Positions 37,582-45,658 of a stretch of DNA of 64,000 nt are shown here, piece by piece (within the stretch, counting starts at the first letter, position 1; the number at the start of each line of letters is the position of its first letter). Source of the DNA: Ruegeria aquimaris (GTDB taxonomy: Bacteria; Pseudomonadota; Alphaproteobacteria; Rhodobacterales; Rhodobacteraceae); contig NZ_JAOWLB010000023.1 of the NCBI RefSeq assembly GCF_025751555.1, positions 1 through 64,000 of the forward strand, read 5' to 3'. Below the pieces are notes generated by a model. It made no database searches, was not told the DNA's origin, and worked only from the letters and a program-made list of their open reading frames with translations. Made by a program: the position numbers and the translations under genes.

Positions 37582-38826
37582 CTATCCAGATATCAAGCCC
37601 AGATGAATCCTTGCACATTCAGCATGGGTAATGGGTTTTTCTATTCCGCCCCGCAGACGCTCCCATTCCCCGGGAGTCGTAGCAAGCTCCAGCAACATCT
37701 TGGACCAGGCGGTCGGGTTGCCGGTCTGGACATGGCGTCCGTTGACCCCGTCGGTGACCTTTTCCGCCATGCCGCCGATGTCCGAGACGATCACCGGACG
37801 CCCCAGTGCAAACGCCTCCTGGATGACCATGGGCGAGTTTTCCCACCAGATCGACGGGACCACGACCCAGTCCACTGAGCGCATCCGGACCGGTAACTGC
37901 GTCATCTCGTAGGGACCGACCCATTCCAGCGTGCCGTGCTTCTCCAGCGGGGCGCGCAGATCGGCAATCTTCTCGCGGAAGGTCTCGGTCTGGTTTTCCA
38001 GGTTGGCGCCATGGATTTCCAGCACGAAATTCTTGCGTTCCTTGCGGGAGAGCCGGTTCGCGGCCTGCAGCAGGACATCGACCCCCTTGTACGGGTTGAC
38101 CTGCCCGAAGAAGCCGAAGCGGTTTCGGGTCTCGCCTTCTTCCAGCGGGCGCGGCGGCAGCGCGACGGTATCGTTCTGGCCGTTCTCGATCACCGTGATA
38201 CGCTCGGGGGCGATGCCCCAGTCGATGTAGCGCTGGCGCAGGAATTCCGAGGGGGCGACGAACTGGTCGACCAGGTCGAAGAACCACATGATCCGATGCT
38301 TGCGCAGCCAGAAATCCTCGGCCGAGAACTCGGGAAAACAGTTGTGGCAATCCTGGTAGTCGGAACTGTGGCACAGCCGCAGGCTGCCCCGTTTCACCAT
38401 CTGGCCGTTCTGCAGGCAGATCCCCAGGTACTCGTGTAGGGTCAGCACGATCCTGATGTTCGGATCGACCCGCTTCACCACCTGCAGGAATTCGAGCCCG
38501 AGGTGCAGGTAATGATGGGCATGCACGACCGTCGGACGCAAGGCGCGCAGCAGTTCAGCGAAATAGCCAACGGTCTCGAACCGGTTTGCGGCACGGAAAT
38601 TCACTACCTCCGGTGTCGACTGCTCCCAGAGATACTCCTTGTCGCGGCGCTTGCCGATCCGCCCCGTCGCGCCACGTCCCAAGTCGGCGCGGGCAAGGAA
38701 CCAGGCATCCTCCACCTCCGGCTGATCCAGATAACCCTTGAACAGGTTGTAGGCTGCGATCTCGCCTCCTCCCTTGGAGAAGTCGGGATGCCCGTGGGCC
38801 ATGACCAGAATGCGTTCTTTGTTCAT
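37582..38826 (-). CDS. Glycosyltransferase family 4
   Basis: 414 residues from ATG 38826 (a TTG codon directly before it is not needed). The N-terminal domain has the glycine-rich acceptor loop GHPDFSKGGGEIAAYNLF and the VVHAHHYLHL strand. The C-terminal domain has FGQVNPYKGVDVLLQA and the donor-binding PSIWWENSPMVIQEAFALGRP segment with its E-x7-E acidic pair. This is a GT-B retaining enzyme. A cysteine cluster around CHSSDYQDCHNCFPEF (about 152-168), often seen in this subgroup, may bind metal. It lies 31 bp after the large family 2 glycosyltransferase in one operon. Donor sugar unknown. Confidence 0.88.
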   Translation of the reverse strand: MNKERILVMAHGHPDFSKGGGEIAAYNLFKGYLDQPEVEDAWFLARADLGRGATGRIGKRRDKEYLWEQSTPEVVNFRAANRFETVGYFAELLRALRPTVVHAHHYLHLGLEFLQVVKRVDPNIRIVLTLHEYLGICLQNGQMVKRGSLRLCHSSDYQDCHNCFPEFSAEDFWLRKHRIMWFFDLVDQFVAPSEFLRQRYIDWGIAPERITVIENGQNDTVALPPRPLEEGETRNRFGFFGQVNPYKGVDVLLQAANRLSRKERKNFVLEIHGANLENQTETFREKIADLRAPLEKHGTLEWVGPYEMTQLPVRMRSVDWVVVPSIWWENSPMVIQEAFALGRPVIVSDIGGMAEKVTDGVNGRHVQTGNPTAWSKMLLELATTPGEWERLRGGIEKPITHAECARIHLGLISG

Positions 38827-38857
38827 CAAGGAAATCTCTGTCTGCAGGTAAATCGGA

Positions 38858-40783
38858 TCAGGCGTACAGGAACTGCGGCCAGCGGTTCATGTGGCGCAGC
38901 GAATTCGCGACCATCACCCTGATCTTGAAGGAATCCGCGCCGATCTGCGAAAATGACTGCCGTTCCAGGTGAACCAGGGACACGGTGGGCAGGTAGCCGA
39001 TGTCCAGCCCGGCCGCCCGGTAGCTAAAGCAGAGGTCAGAATCCTCGTAATCCCCGATCAGGTAGCCGGTGTTCCAGCCGCCCAGGCGTTCCAGTTCTTC
39101 GCGCCGCACCAGCATGCAGGCCCCGGTCGCCAGTTCCACCGCCTCCAGTTCCTTGCGGGGATCGAGGGCAGGATCCAGCCCCAAGTTAGGGTGGTGATTG
39201 ATCCATATGCCGAGACTGTCCAACCGCTTGGATATCATGCCGCAATGCTGGATACCACCGTTGGCAAACAGCAGGCGCGGCACCACGACACCAAGTGCCG
39301 GATGCGTGTCCAGCGCGGTCACCATCTGCTCCAGCCAGCCCACCTGCTGTGGGAAGACGTCGCTGTTCATGAACAGAAGCCGAGGCGCCCGGGCCTGAGA
39401 GGCGCCCAAGTTGTTTGCCCCCGAGAAACCGCGGTTGACCCCGCCCCAGACCCAGCGGAACGAAAACCCATAAAGCTGGTACAACTCGCTGCAGGACGCG
39501 ATGAACGCCTCCTTGATGGCCGGATCGTCAATCACATAGATCACTTCGGCCTTTTCCCGCATGTAGGGGTCGCGACTGAACTCCATCAACTGGTGTTCCA
39601 CAAAATCATGGCGTCCATAGAGCGGTATGATCAGGCTGACCTCGGGACTGTCCGGCTGTGGACCCAGGTCCGCCCCAACGACCTCTTCAGCCGCCCAGCC
39701 CGCTTGTTCCTGCGCAATCAACGGGGCCAGGATGGGCCAGTCCACCCGCGACAGGCGTGTAACAAGATCGGGCAAGGGAGTCTCGACCCCCAACAGAATC
39801 TTCGCCGCTGCCTTGGGGGCCGCCGGCAGCAGCCGAGGCTTGGGGGTCTTTGTCAGGGTGAGGGTCGCAGTCCCGGACATCGCCAGAAGCATGCCCGGTC
39901 CGGAGACCCTGTTTTCCAAGCGTGCGACGAAACCCGCCCTGGAAACCTGCGCCTGCCCAGCGTCGAAATTGGCGGCCAGATCGGGCCGCGGGAAGCGGTA
40001 CATATCCTGCAGCGCATGAAACGTGCCGTCCTTTTCCAGCAGGACGATCGCGACATCCTCGTCCCCGAGAATCCAGCCGTGGATGAAGCTGCCACTATCC
40101 GGGTGGGAAAACAGACCATCCACCGCCCCCCGGATCTCGATATCCTCTTCCTCGCCGGGCGGCAGGAATAGTTGATGGGCAATCCAGTCAGGGGATCCTG
40201 TTTCAAACCCGGCAACCTGCCGTTCCAGGATTGGCCTGAGGCTTTGCATGAAATTGTCCGGCAGATCGTCCAGCAGCGTGATGCCGGTCTGGTCCCCTCC
40301 ATCGGGACGGGTCCAGTGCAGGATCACCTCACCCTCGGTATCTCCGCGCAGGATCGACAGGATGAACCCGGCATCCTTGGGGATCTGCTCACCATAGATC
40401 GCTGCGACATCCGGGCGGGAATAGCGTTCAATCCGGGTTTCGCATGTCTGCTCCCCGACGGTGGCCCCGATGTCAGAAACGCTACTGCCGCACCAACCAG
40501 CCACATATGTCCATCGGCCAATCTCGACGGCAAAATCCACGAAGAACAAACTGGATGAAGTTTCGGGGGTTTGACCTGCGGCTTGATTCAACTCAACGAT
40601 ACCTTCGTATATGGATGGACAGTCATAAACTGGCGTTTCGCCCCGCCAAATGCGCCTAGGGTTCCTTATCCTGTCGGGGCAGGAGTTTGAAGGGTTGTTT
40701 CGGTTTACAGGTTCAATACATGGGCAGGAATCGGAGGGCTGCACATTCCTTGACACACTCATGCCCGTTTGATCATCGATCAT
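38858..40783 (-). CDS. Large family 2 glycosyltransferase with N-terminal repeat domains
   Basis: 641 residues. Residues about 380-641 are a GT2 catalytic domain: VSLIIPLYGRHDFVEHQL, NRGFSGANNLG, the metal site FMNSDVFP, and a GGWNTGYLIGDYEDSDLCF acceptor segment. Ahead of it are two copies of a small beta domain (about 80-165 and 205-300). The second opens IRGAVDGLF...GWILGDE and ends AGFVARL, like the N-terminus of the 36131-37495 protein. Residues 1-60 are low-complexity with several Cys and Asn, so the real start could be later. The upstream region is strikingly AT-rich. Confidence 0.83.
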   Translation of the reverse strand: MIDDQTGMSVSRNVQPSDSCPCIEPVNRNNPSNSCPDRIRNPRRIWRGETPVYDCPSIYEGIVELNQAAGQTPETSSSLFFVDFAVEIGRWTYVAGWCGSSVSDIGATVGEQTCETRIERYSRPDVAAIYGEQIPKDAGFILSILRGDTEGEVILHWTRPDGGDQTGITLLDDLPDNFMQSLRPILERQVAGFETGSPDWIAHQLFLPPGEEEDIEIRGAVDGLFSHPDSGSFIHGWILGDEDVAIVLLEKDGTFHALQDMYRFPRPDLAANFDAGQAQVSRAGFVARLENRVSGPGMLLAMSGTATLTLTKTPKPRLLPAAPKAAAKILLGVETPLPDLVTRLSRVDWPILAPLIAQEQAGWAAEEVVGADLGPQPDSPEVSLIIPLYGRHDFVEHQLMEFSRDPYMREKAEVIYVIDDPAIKEAFIASCSELYQLYGFSFRWVWGGVNRGFSGANNLGASQARAPRLLFMNSDVFPQQVGWLEQMVTALDTHPALGVVVPRLLFANGGIQHCGMISKRLDSLGIWINHHPNLGLDPALDPRKELEAVELATGACMLVRREELERLGGWNTGYLIGDYEDSDLCFSYRAAGLDIGYLPTVSLVHLERQSFSQIGADSFKIRVMVANSLRHMNRWPQFLYA

Positions 40784-41045
40784 GAAAAGATAATATAAAA
40801 CAGAATTATAGAATATACACGATCATTAATATAACATTATGCACATTATATGAGTGACTTTCTTGCAAAGAGACATACTCATTGCAAAGCATACGCGCAC
40901 AGTCATCCGCAACACCTCCCCCGTGACGCTCAGCGCAAGGACTCCAAGGGGATTTGCGCCAACATGACGACAGAGCTCCCACTTGCATTCGTTTACAAAC
41001 GGTCGTTTATATGCGATCCCCTAGATTGAAAATGTCTCTAGTTTC
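40784..41045. other. AT-rich divergent region with inverted repeats before the recombinase
   Basis: 262 bp between a leftward glycosyltransferase and the rightward recombinase. 40790-40855 is very AT-rich, unlike anything around it. Near the recombinase, CGTTTACAAACG (40990-41001) and AAACGGTCGTTT (40997-41008) are overlapping inverted repeats that make three CGTTT/AAACG half-sites, framed by GCAT and ATGC at about 40985 and 41011. This could be a recombination (res-type) site or the recombinase's own operator. TTGCAAAG also occurs twice (about 40864 and 40884). Confidence 0.45.
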
Positions 41046-41927
41046 ATGCCCCTGATCGGCTATGCCCGCGTTTCCACGGAAGACCAGACCCCCCTGCCCC
41101 AGTCAGAGGCGCTGAGATCCGCGGGCTGTACCGAGATCTTTCAGGAACAGGCCTCGGGCGGCAGTCGGGCACGGCCGGTGCTGGCCCGAGTGCTGGAGCG
41201 GGTCGGTAAGGGGGATACGCTGGTTGTTGTGCGACTTGACCGGCTGGCGCGCTCTCTTTCGCACCTGCTGGAGGTGATTGAGCAGCTTGAGGCACGGGGC
41301 GCCTTCTTCCGCTCTCTGCAGGACCCGATCGACACCGCCTCGCCGCAGGGTAAGTTCACGCTCCAGGTTCTGGGCGCCGCCGCCGAGTTCGAACGCGCCC
41401 TGATCCGCGAGCGTACGAAGGCCGGGCTTGCCTCGGCGCGGGCAAGAGGGCGGGTCGGCGGCAACCCGGGCCTACGCGCCCGGGATCCGGTAGCGCTGCG
41501 CAAGATGCGCTTGGCCCGCCAGATCGGCTACATGGAACGCCTAAACGAGACTGCGGCCGATTGGGCGCCGCATGTACACCGGATGCGCCCGGAAACGCCT
41601 TGGGAAGACGTGGTCCGAGTGATCAACGCGGCGCTTCCGTCCGAGCGGCGCTGGACACAGGCCCGCCTCCTGCGCGCGGTCAAAGCCTATGTCCGCGACG
41701 GATTTCTGCCGGACACCGTCCTGGGCCGAGCCCGGAGAATCGAGGCCGAAGATCGCCTACCCGCCATTATCGCCGCCATGAAGGGCGCGGACCCGGACAT
41801 CACCCTGCAGGCCATCTGCGACCGGCTCGAGGCGATGCGCGAACGTACACCGCGTGGGCGCACCCGGTGGCAGCCCTCTTCGGTCAAGATGCTGCTGGAC
41901 AGGGCCAAGCGGCTTGGATTCCTGTAG
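41046..41927 (+). CDS. Serine recombinase (resolvase/invertase family)
   Basis: 293 residues. IGYARVSTEDQT places the nucleophile at Ser10. VVVRLDRLARSLSHLLEVIE and the GKFTLQVLGAAAEFERALIRERT helix E region complete a normal resolvase catalytic domain (1-135). After a GRVGGNPG hinge, the C-terminus (about 150-293) is longer than the single helix-turn-helix of small resolvases. It contains two short repeats with WTQARLLRAVK and WQPSSVKMLLDRAKRLGFL, each of which may be a DNA-binding helix. Likely roles are plasmid dimer resolution, or inversion of nearby DNA. Confidence 0.88.
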   Translation: MPLIGYARVSTEDQTPLPQSEALRSAGCTEIFQEQASGGSRARPVLARVLERVGKGDTLVVVRLDRLARSLSHLLEVIEQLEARGAFFRSLQDPIDTASPQGKFTLQVLGAAAEFERALIRERTKAGLASARARGRVGGNPGLRARDPVALRKMRLARQIGYMERLNETAADWAPHVHRMRPETPWEDVVRVINAALPSERRWTQARLLRAVKAYVRDGFLPDTVLGRARRIEAEDRLPAIIAAMKGADPDITLQAICDRLEAMRERTPRGRTRWQPSSVKMLLDRAKRLGFL

Positions 41928-42030
41928 AGCCGGTTATGCCCCGGCCGGATCTTCTGCAGATCGGGTGTTGCCTTCGGTGGTGTTTGCCCTGAAAGCTTCG
42001 CACCAAACCACAGGACCGACCGAACACCCC

Positions 42031-43032
42031 ATGCGCACAGCCTTCGTCACCGGCGCAGCCGGCTTCATCGGATACCACCTGAGCTTGCGCCTGTTGCAGA
42101 CAGGATGGCGTGTGGTCGGCCTCGATTCCCTGAACGCCTATTATGACCCGGAACTGAAACGACGCAGACTGGCGATGCTCAATCGGCAGGAGGGTTTCTT
42201 GCCGGTGACGGGCAAGCTGGAAACCCCCGGCCTGCTGACAGATATCTTCGCCGCCCATCGCCCTGCCCGCGTGTTCCACCTGGCCGCCCAGGCGGGCGTG
42301 CGCCATTCGATCGAGGCGCCCCGCGATTATGTCGAGGCAAACCTTCTGGGCACCTACGAGTTGCTCGAGGCCGCCCGCGCCCATCCCCCCGACCATATGC
42401 TGCTGGCCTCGACCAGCTCGGTCTATGGCGCCAATGCCGCGATGCCCTATGCCGAAACCGACAAGGCCGACAGCCAGATGTCGTTTTATGCCGCCACCAA
42501 GAAGGCGAACGAGGCGATGGCGCATTCCTATGCCCATCTCTATGACCTGCCGGTGACGATGTTCCGCTTCTTCACCGTCTACGGCCCCTGGGGCCGACCC
42601 GACATGGCCTATTTCAAGTTCACCCGCGCCATCCTGAGCGGCGAGACGATCGACGTCTACAACAACGGCCGGATGCGACGCGATTTCACCTATATCGACG
42701 ATCTGGTCGGGGCCATCCTGGGCTTGGCCGAAGCCGTGCCCGGAGAGGTCCCGGTGGGCGACCACGACAGTCTCAGCCCGGTGGCACCCTTTCGCGTGGT
42801 CAATATTGGCGCCAGCCAGCCCGTCGAGCTGATGACCTTCATCCGCGCCATCGAAACCGCCTGCGGCCGCCCGGCCGAGATGCGGATGTTGCCGATGCAG
42901 CCCGGCGACGTGCCCGCCACCTGGGCCGAGACCCGGCTGTTGCGCGACCTGACCGGCGCCGGGATGGACACGCCGCTGGCCACCGGCATGCAGCATTTCG
43001 TCGATTGGTATCGCGACTATTACCGGATCTGA
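42031..43032 (+). CDS. UDP-glucuronate 4-epimerase-like NAD-dependent epimerase
   Basis: 333 residues from ATG 42031; the frame is open upstream through the end of the recombinase gene but has no family similarity there. VTGAAGFIGYHLS is the NAD loop, STSSVYG and YAATKKANE carry the catalytic Ser and Tyr-Lys. RFFTVYGPWGRPDMAYFKF is diagnostic for UDP-glucuronate 4-epimerases (CapI/LpsL type), which make UDP-galacturonate. It is followed 95 bp later by ugd, which provides its substrate. Confidence 0.9.
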   Translation: MRTAFVTGAAGFIGYHLSLRLLQTGWRVVGLDSLNAYYDPELKRRRLAMLNRQEGFLPVTGKLETPGLLTDIFAAHRPARVFHLAAQAGVRHSIEAPRDYVEANLLGTYELLEAARAHPPDHMLLASTSSVYGANAAMPYAETDKADSQMSFYAATKKANEAMAHSYAHLYDLPVTMFRFFTVYGPWGRPDMAYFKFTRAILSGETIDVYNNGRMRRDFTYIDDLVGAILGLAEAVPGEVPVGDHDSLSPVAPFRVVNIGASQPVELMTFIRAIETACGRPAEMRMLPMQPGDVPATWAETRLLRDLTGAGMDTPLATGMQHFVDWYRDYYRI

Positions 43033-43127
43033 GCCAGCGCAGCAGAGCAGCGTTGCAACAGAAAGCGGAACCGAAGATTGTAAACAGGCCGGAAGAGCAG
43101 CCCGGCACAACAAGAGAGGTAGGGGTT

Positions 43128-44432
43128 ATGCGGATCGCCATGATCGGAACCGGCTATGTAGGCCTGGTCTCCGGCATCTGTTTTTCCGATTTCGGACATG
43201 ATGTGATCTGCGTCGACAAGGACGCAAGCAAGATTGACCGACTGAATGCCGGCGAGGTGCCGATCTATGAGCCGGGGCTCGACGCGCTGATGGCCAAGAA
43301 CGTGGCTGCCGGGCGGCTGAGCTTCACCACCGATCTGACCGTCGCGGTGGACGGTGCCGAGGCAGTGTTCATCGCCGTAGGCACCCCCACCCGGCGCGGC
43401 GATGGCCATGCGGATCTGACCTATGTGATGGCCGCCGCCAAAGAGATTGCCCAGGCCCTGACCGGCTATACCGTGGTGGTGACCAAATCCACCGTGCCAG
43501 TGGGCACCAACCGGCAGGTCAAGCAGACAATTTCCAAGGCCAATCCGCAGGCCGAATTCGACGTCGCCTCGAACCCGGAATTCCTGCGCGAGGGGGCGGC
43601 GATCGAGGATTTCATGAAACCCGACCGGGTGGTGGTGGGGGTGCAGAACGCCCGCGCCGCCGAGGTGATGGCCGAGATTTACCGACCGCTCTATCTGCGC
43701 GACTTTCCGATCCTGACCACCGATCTGGAAAGCGCCGAGATGATCAAATACGCCGCCAACGCCTTTCTCGCGACCAAGATCACCTTCATCAACGAGGTGG
43801 CAGGCCTGTGCGAACGGGTCGGCGCCGATGTCAAGGAGGTGGCCCGCGGCATCGGGCTGGACGGTCGGATCGGCAACAAGTTCCTGCATGCAGGCCCCGG
43901 TTATGGCGGCTCGTGCTTTCCCAAGGATACCGCGGCGCTGGCGCGCATCGGACAGGACCACGCCTTTCCGATGCGGATCACCGAAACGGTGATCCGGGTC
44001 AATGACGAGGTCAAGAGCCGCATGGTCGAGAAGATCCGCGACGCGCTGGACGGCAGTTTCAACGGCAAGACCATCGCGGTACTGGGGGTGACCTTCAAAC
44101 CCAATACCGACGACATGCGCGAGGCGCCGTCGCTTACCATCGTGCCGACCCTGATCGGGGGAGGCGCCCGGGTGCGGGTCGTCGATCCGCAGGGAAAGGC
44201 CGAGGGCGAGGCGCTGCTGCCCGGGGTCAAGTGGATGGACGACCCCTATCAGGCGGCACGCAAGGCGGATCTGGTGGTGCTGTTGACCGAGTGGAACGAA
44301 TTCCGCGCCCTCGACCTCAAGCAGATGGCGCGCAAGATGGAGACCCCGCGCATGGTCGATCTGCGCAACATCTACTCGGAAAAAGCCGCCCGCAAGGCCG
44401 GGTTCGAGCGCTACATCGGGGTCGGGCGCTAG
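43128..44432 (+). CDS. ugd: UDP-glucose 6-dehydrogenase
   Basis: 434 residues from ATG 43128, preceded by the strong site GAGAGGTAGGGG. MRIAMIGTGYVGLVSGICF is the NAD loop. GPGYGGSCFPKD holds the catalytic cysteine, and FLREGAAIEDFMKPDRVVVG and TFKPNTDDMREAPS are family signatures. It oxidises UDP-glucose (from GalU at 56115-57008) to UDP-glucuronate for the preceding epimerase. It ends in front of a palindrome and hairpin that separate it from the convergent parB. Confidence 0.95.
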   Translation: MRIAMIGTGYVGLVSGICFSDFGHDVICVDKDASKIDRLNAGEVPIYEPGLDALMAKNVAAGRLSFTTDLTVAVDGAEAVFIAVGTPTRRGDGHADLTYVMAAAKEIAQALTGYTVVVTKSTVPVGTNRQVKQTISKANPQAEFDVASNPEFLREGAAIEDFMKPDRVVVGVQNARAAEVMAEIYRPLYLRDFPILTTDLESAEMIKYAANAFLATKITFINEVAGLCERVGADVKEVARGIGLDGRIGNKFLHAGPGYGGSCFPKDTAALARIGQDHAFPMRITETVIRVNDEVKSRMVEKIRDALDGSFNGKTIAVLGVTFKPNTDDMREAPSLTIVPTLIGGGARVRVVDPQGKAEGEALLPGVKWMDDPYQAARKADLVVLLTEWNEFRALDLKQMARKMETPRMVDLRNIYSEKAARKAGFERYIGVGR

Positions 44433-44446
44433 CCCGATTGGTTACC

Positions 44447-44467
44447 GAAACGTTTCGCGCGCGAAAC
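44447..44467. other. Nested palindromes, candidate partition site (parS)
   Basis: GTTTCGCGCGCGAAAC (44452-44467) is a perfect 16-bp palindrome, overlapped on its left by the palindrome GAAACGTTTC (44447-44456), so three GAAAC/GTTTC half-sites are stacked. Chromosomal parS of many bacteria has GTTTC and GAAAC arms around a 4-base centre; here the centre is 6 bases. The site lies 82 bp from the end of parB in the same intergenic region, where a plasmid centromere is plausible. Binding is not shown. Confidence 0.45.
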
Positions 44468-44470
44468 ATC

Positions 44471-44497
44471 GCGGGGCAGGTGGGGGCTCTGCCCCGC
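44471..44497. terminator. Hairpin between convergent ugd and parB
   Basis: GCGGGGCAG (44471-44479) pairs with CTGCCCCGC (44489-44497) over 9 bases around a G-rich 9-base loop. It is in the 116-bp gap between convergent genes and could end both transcripts. No T-run follows. Confidence 0.5.
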
Positions 44498-44548
44498 CGC
44501 GTCAGACGCGGCTCCCCTGGGATATTTGGAGCAAGAGGAAAGACCCTG

Positions 44549-45625
44549 TCAAAGGGATTTGAGCCAGTCTTCCAGCATTTCGGCCAGGCGTTCGGAGATA
44601 CCGTCGCCCACCAGTTCGATGCGCCCCTGATCCGGGGTGAAGCGCATTTCGATGCCCTGGGTCACCCGGGTGACGATCCGCTCACCGGCGGCCGAGTTCT
44701 GCGCGGTCGAGCGCAGCCTGGGCCGGGCAGGGGGTTCGGGGTCGGCCGGCGGGGGCGGTGGTGCCTGTCGTTCGGCCAGGGACTGGGCCAGAATGCGCAT
44801 TTCGGCCGGGGCGCTGTCGCGGGGGCTGTCCTTGAGCCGCGCCTTGAGCAGATCGGTAAAGCCCGGATCGCGCACCATCTCGCGTGCCAGCGCCAGGCCC
44901 AGCTTCTCGGAAATCGCCGAAGGGAAGTAGAGCACCGCGTCGAATGCCTCGACCAGCAGGATGAAGGTCCCGATCTTGGAACGGCGCGAACGGGTGGTAT
45001 TGCCAAACAGCCCCTGCAAGGCGGCGCGCTGATTGGGATAGACGCCTTCCTTCATCGCGCGCACCGCGATACGGGCGCGTTCGTAATGGCTGAGATTCAC
45101 CCGGATCTCGTTTTCCTCGACCATCGCGACATAGGCGTCCTGCGCGGTCTCGGGCGCGATCACCATGGCGCGCACTGTGGCGAATTTAGGGTCTGAAGTC
45201 TCTTTATAGAGCCTGCGCAGCGCGGTCAGTCGCCGCCAGCCCGAGATCAGGCCATGGGTGCGCCCGCCAGCGGGATCGGGCAGGGGGACCACCTCGACCG
45301 GCATCTGCTGGCCGCGCGCCCGCAGGCTGTCGGTCAGCGCGGTCATCTCGTCCTCGTTCTGCTCCAGCCGGTCGCGCACCAAGTGGCGTTCGTCGATCAC
45401 GTCAAGCGGCAGCAGCTCGATCATCCGACCTTCGGCCCGCGCCGTGGCCATGGCCTGGCTCATCTCGTCGAGCGCCGCCCGGGCCGAGGCATCGCCCGCC
45501 ACCTGGGCAATCGGTGCCTGCCCCGCGCCCAGCGGCATCGACTTGGTCTCGGGCGCCCGCTGGCCGGGCACGGGACCGTCCAGGAAAACCGGTTGTGCCG
45601 GGCTCAGTCGCTTGCGTTTTGCCAT
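44549..45625 (-). CDS. parB: Plasmid partition protein ParB
   Basis: 358 residues. Residues about 70-165 are the ParB N-terminal nuclease-like domain with LISGWRRLTALRRL (the GxRR nucleotide-binding motif) and EENEIRVNLSHYERARIA. A helix-turn-helix region follows (about 190-225). A proline-rich linker (about 295-310) leads to a C-terminal dimerisation region. Start ATG has GGAGGTAGAG just upstream. It lies 33 bp after parA in one operon. Its binding site is probably the palindrome just beyond its 3' end. Confidence 0.93.
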   Translation of the reverse strand: MAKRKRLSPAQPVFLDGPVPGQRAPETKSMPLGAGQAPIAQVAGDASARAALDEMSQAMATARAEGRMIELLPLDVIDERHLVRDRLEQNEDEMTALTDSLRARGQQMPVEVVPLPDPAGGRTHGLISGWRRLTALRRLYKETSDPKFATVRAMVIAPETAQDAYVAMVEENEIRVNLSHYERARIAVRAMKEGVYPNQRAALQGLFGNTTRSRRSKIGTFILLVEAFDAVLYFPSAISEKLGLALAREMVRDPGFTDLLKARLKDSPRDSAPAEMRILAQSLAERQAPPPPPADPEPPARPRLRSTAQNSAAGERIVTRVTQGIEMRFTPDQGRIELVGDGISERLAEMLEDWLKSL

Positions 45626-45658
45626 CTCTACCTCCGGGTTTGCCCTTGTTAGGCCCTG

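Noticed and set aside
44498-44540. A segment reading GGGATATTTGGAGCAAGAGG near the end of parB as a regulatory site
   Set aside because: Similar short intergenic sequences seem common in roseobacter genomes from memory, and nothing here shows a function.
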